From Bacillota bacterium (GTDB taxonomy: Bacteria > Bacillota > UBA5301 > JASBVW01), in NCBI GenBank assembly GCA_029961005.1, contig JASBVW010000009.1, positions 1 to 14,600 on the forward strand: DNA of 14,600 nt. The letters run 5' to 3'. A program made the position numbers and the translations under genes. Numbering within the stretch: the stretch's first letter is position 1; each line of letters starts with the position of its first letter. Positions 12,776 through 14,600 of this stretch are shown one piece after another. The notes beneath the pieces are model-generated. The model was given only the letters and a program-made list of their open reading frames with translations, had not been told where the DNA came from and made no database searches.

Positions 12776-14600
12776 GTGGGACAAAACATCGTGCAGAAGA
12801 TCATCTCCGCGCACTTGTTGGCAGGAGAGCCGCTCCCGGGGCGGGAGATCGCCCTGCGCATCGACCAGACCCTGACCCAAGACGCCACGGGGACCATGGC
12901 CTACCTGCAGTTTGAGGCCCTGGGCCTCCCGCGGGTGCGCACCGAACTTTCCGTCAGTTACGTGGACCACAACACCTTGCAGACCGGCTTCGAAAATGCC
13001 GACGACCACCTCTTTCTCCAGACGGCAGCCGCCAAGTACGGAGTCTATTTCTCGCGCGCCGGGAACGGCATCTGCCACCAGGTGCACCTGGAGCGTTTCG
13101 CCCGGCCCGGACGCACCCTTTTGGGCTCGGACAGCCACACCCCCACCGCCGGGGGCATGGGCATGCTGGCCATCGGCGCCGGCGGCCTGGACGTGGCGGT
13201 GGCCATGGGCGGCGGCCCTTTTTACCTGAACATGCCTCGGGTGCTTTTGGTCAGGCTGCGGGGCCGCTTAAAGCCCTGGGTCTCCGCCAAAGACGTAATC
13301 CTGGAGCTTTTGCGCCGCCTGACCGTCAAGGGCGGGGTGGGCAAGGTGCTGGAGTACGGAGGGGAAGGGGTGGCAACTCTCTCCGTGCCCGAGCGGGCCA
13401 CCATCGCCAACATGGGAGCGGAGCTGGGGGCGACCTCCTCCGTCTTCCCCAGCGACGAGGTGACGCGGGACTTCTTGCGCCGGCAGGGGCGGGAAGAGCA
13501 GTGGGTACCCCTGGCGGCAGACCCGGACGCGGAGTACGACGAGGTGCTGGAGCTGGATCTTTCCTCCCTGGAGCCTCTGGTGGCGCGGCCACATAGCCCC
13601 GATGCGGTGGTACCGGTGCGGGAGGCGGGGCCGGTGCCCGTTCAGCAGGTTTGCATCGGTAGTTGCACCAACTCCTCTTACGTGGACCTGATGCGCGTAG
13701 CCGGGATCCTGCGGGGAAAGCGGGTCCATCCGGATGTGAGCCTGGTCATCTCCCCTGGTTCCCGGCAAGTCCTGACTATGTTGGCCCGCAACGGTGCCCT
13801 GGCCGACCTGGTGGAAGCCGGGGCCCGCATTCTGGAGTGCGCCTGCGGGCCCTGCATTGGCATGGGGCAGGCGCCTCCGTCCGGCGGGGTCTCGGTGCGC
13901 ACCTTCAACCGCAACTTTGAAGGGCGCAGCGGCACCGCAGACGCCCGGGTTTATCTGGCCAGTCCAGAGACGGCGGCGGCTACGGCCCTAACCGGCGTGC
14001 TCACCGATCCCCGCACCCTGGGAGAGCCGATCTCCGTGGACCTGCCGGACCGGTTCCCCGCGGACGACAGCCTGATCCTGCCCCCCGCCCCGGACCCGGA
14101 GCGGGTGCAAATCCGCCGCGGCCCCAACATCAAGCCCCTCCCCCGCCGCGAACCCCTGCCGGAGAGCCTGGAAGGCGAGGTGTTGCTGGTGGTGGGGGAT
14201 GACATCACCACCGACCACATCCTGCCCGGAGGGAGTAAAGTTCTACCCCTGCGCTCCAATATCCCGGCCATCGCCGAGTACACCTTCTCCAGCCTCGACC
14301 CCTCCTTTGCCACCCGGGCCAAGGCCGCCGGCGGAGGCTTCATCGTAGGCGGGCAGAACTACGGCCAAGGGTCCAGCCGGGAGCACGCCGCGCTGGCCCC
14401 CATGTACCTGGGCATTAAGGCGGTACTGGCCTCCTCCTTTGCCCGCATCCACCGGGCCAACCTGATCAACTTCGGCATCCTGCCCCTTACCTTCATTGAC
14501 CCGGCCGACGCCGGTCGGATTAAACAGGGGGATCGCCTGCGCCTGCCGCGCGTGAAAGAGGAACTGGCCTGCGGGGAGGTGACCGTAGAGAACCTCTCCC
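12776..14600 (+). CDS. Aconitate hydratase family protein, Aquifex-type (3' end cut off)
   Basis: The gene runs off the right edge; 608 codons are visible without interruption. The protein begins MGQNIVQKIISAHL and has the aconitase order: DHNT near 63-66, GSDSHTPTAGG (117-127), the 4Fe-4S ligands C297 (CIGSCTNSS) and C357/C360 (CACGPCIGMG), then the swivel domain with GDDITTDHILPGGS (474-487) and GGQNYGQGSSREHAA (525-539). These support citrate/isocitrate interconversion by way of cis-aconitate. Both domains are in one chain with a short linker, shorter than classical AcnA (about 900 residues), as in the single-chain group named Aquifex type. LeuC/LeuD-type or homoaconitase activity cannot be excluded from sequence alone. 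Perhaps 35-50 residues are missing. The GTG start has a strong ribosome site and a TTGACA promoter upstream. Confidence 0.93.
   Translation, partial: MGQNIVQKIISAHLLAGEPLPGREIALRIDQTLTQDATGTMAYLQFEALGLPRVRTELSVSYVDHNTLQTGFENADDHLFLQTAAAKYGVYFSRAGNGICHQVHLERFARPGRTLLGSDSHTPTAGGMGMLAIGAGGLDVAVAMGGGPFYLNMPRVLLVRLRGRLKPWVSAKDVILELLRRLTVKGGVGKVLEYGGEGVATLSVPERATIANMGAELGATSSVFPSDEVTRDFLRRQGREEQWVPLAADPDAEYDEVLELDLSSLEPLVARPHSPDAVVPVREAGPVPVQQVCIGSCTNSSYVDLMRVAGILRGKRVHPDVSLVISPGSRQVLTMLARNGALADLVEAGARILECACGPCIGMGQAPPSGGVSVRTFNRNFEGRSGTADARVYLASPETAAATALTGVLTDPRTLGEPISVDLPDRFPADDSLILPPAPDPERVQIRRGPNIKPLPRREPLPESLEGEVLLVVGDDITTDHILPGGSKVLPLRSNIPAIAEYTFSSLDPSFATRAKAAGGGFIVGGQNYGQGSSREHAALAPMYLGIKAVLASSFARIHRANLINFGILPLTFIDPADAGRIKQGDRLRLPRVKEELACGEVTVENLS

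Overview
The window looks like a GC-rich, probably thermophilic, anaerobic spore-forming Firmicute of the Moorella/Ammonifex type. This is an inference from gene content, not from a database match. Pointers are strong Shine-Dalgarno sequences, frequent GTG/TTG starts, a YaaH/SleL-type LysM-chitinase-fold protein typical of spore formers, a multiheme cytochrome c, an aconitase that resembles the Aquifex-type group, and a short (Thermotoga/archaeal-like) adenosylhomocysteinase.

Left part, minus strand (read from high to low coordinates): mtnP (9906-9121), mtnA (9102-8044), ahcY (8014-6761), an MTA/SAH deaminase gene (mtaD, 6758-5391) and a 76-codon unknown gene (5321-5091) are packed head to tail and end at a hairpin terminator (5046-5004). 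Together they clear the by-products of S-adenosylmethionine use. AhcY hydrolyses SAH. MtaD deaminates MTA and/or SAH. MtnP carries Asn/Ala where adenine-specific MTA phosphorylases have two Asp, so it probably cleaves the deaminated product methylthioinosine. MtnA isomerises the resulting methylthioribose-1-phosphate.

Next on the same strand come gltX (4909-3434) and a large exported protein (3392-447). The latter combines an HExxH metallopeptidase domain, a six-repeat TolB/WD40-like propeller and a C-terminal Omp85/BamA-like beta-barrel. It is the most unusual gene here, because such a barrel implies an outer membrane. A tRNA-Gln(CUG) gene (320-247) follows, with its own near-perfect sigma-A promoter (407-378) and a terminator (207-179). 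At the left edge are the first 12 codons of a flavoprotein-type oxidoreductase (36-1).

Right part: a tetraheme cytochrome c gene (10122-10772, plus strand) diverges from mtnP and ends at a strong hairpin that may serve both strands. On the minus strand, a small LysM protein gene (12578-12315) overlaps by 4 bases a gene for a three-LysM, GH18-fold spore-hydrolase-like protein (12318-10867). Diverging from these is an aconitase-family gene on the plus strand (12776 to beyond 14600), with a TTGACA promoter; it is cut by the window end.

No CRISPR array, insertion sequence, phage gene, rRNA or recognisable riboswitch was seen. Almost the whole window is accounted for by these genes and short regulatory gaps under about 220 bases.
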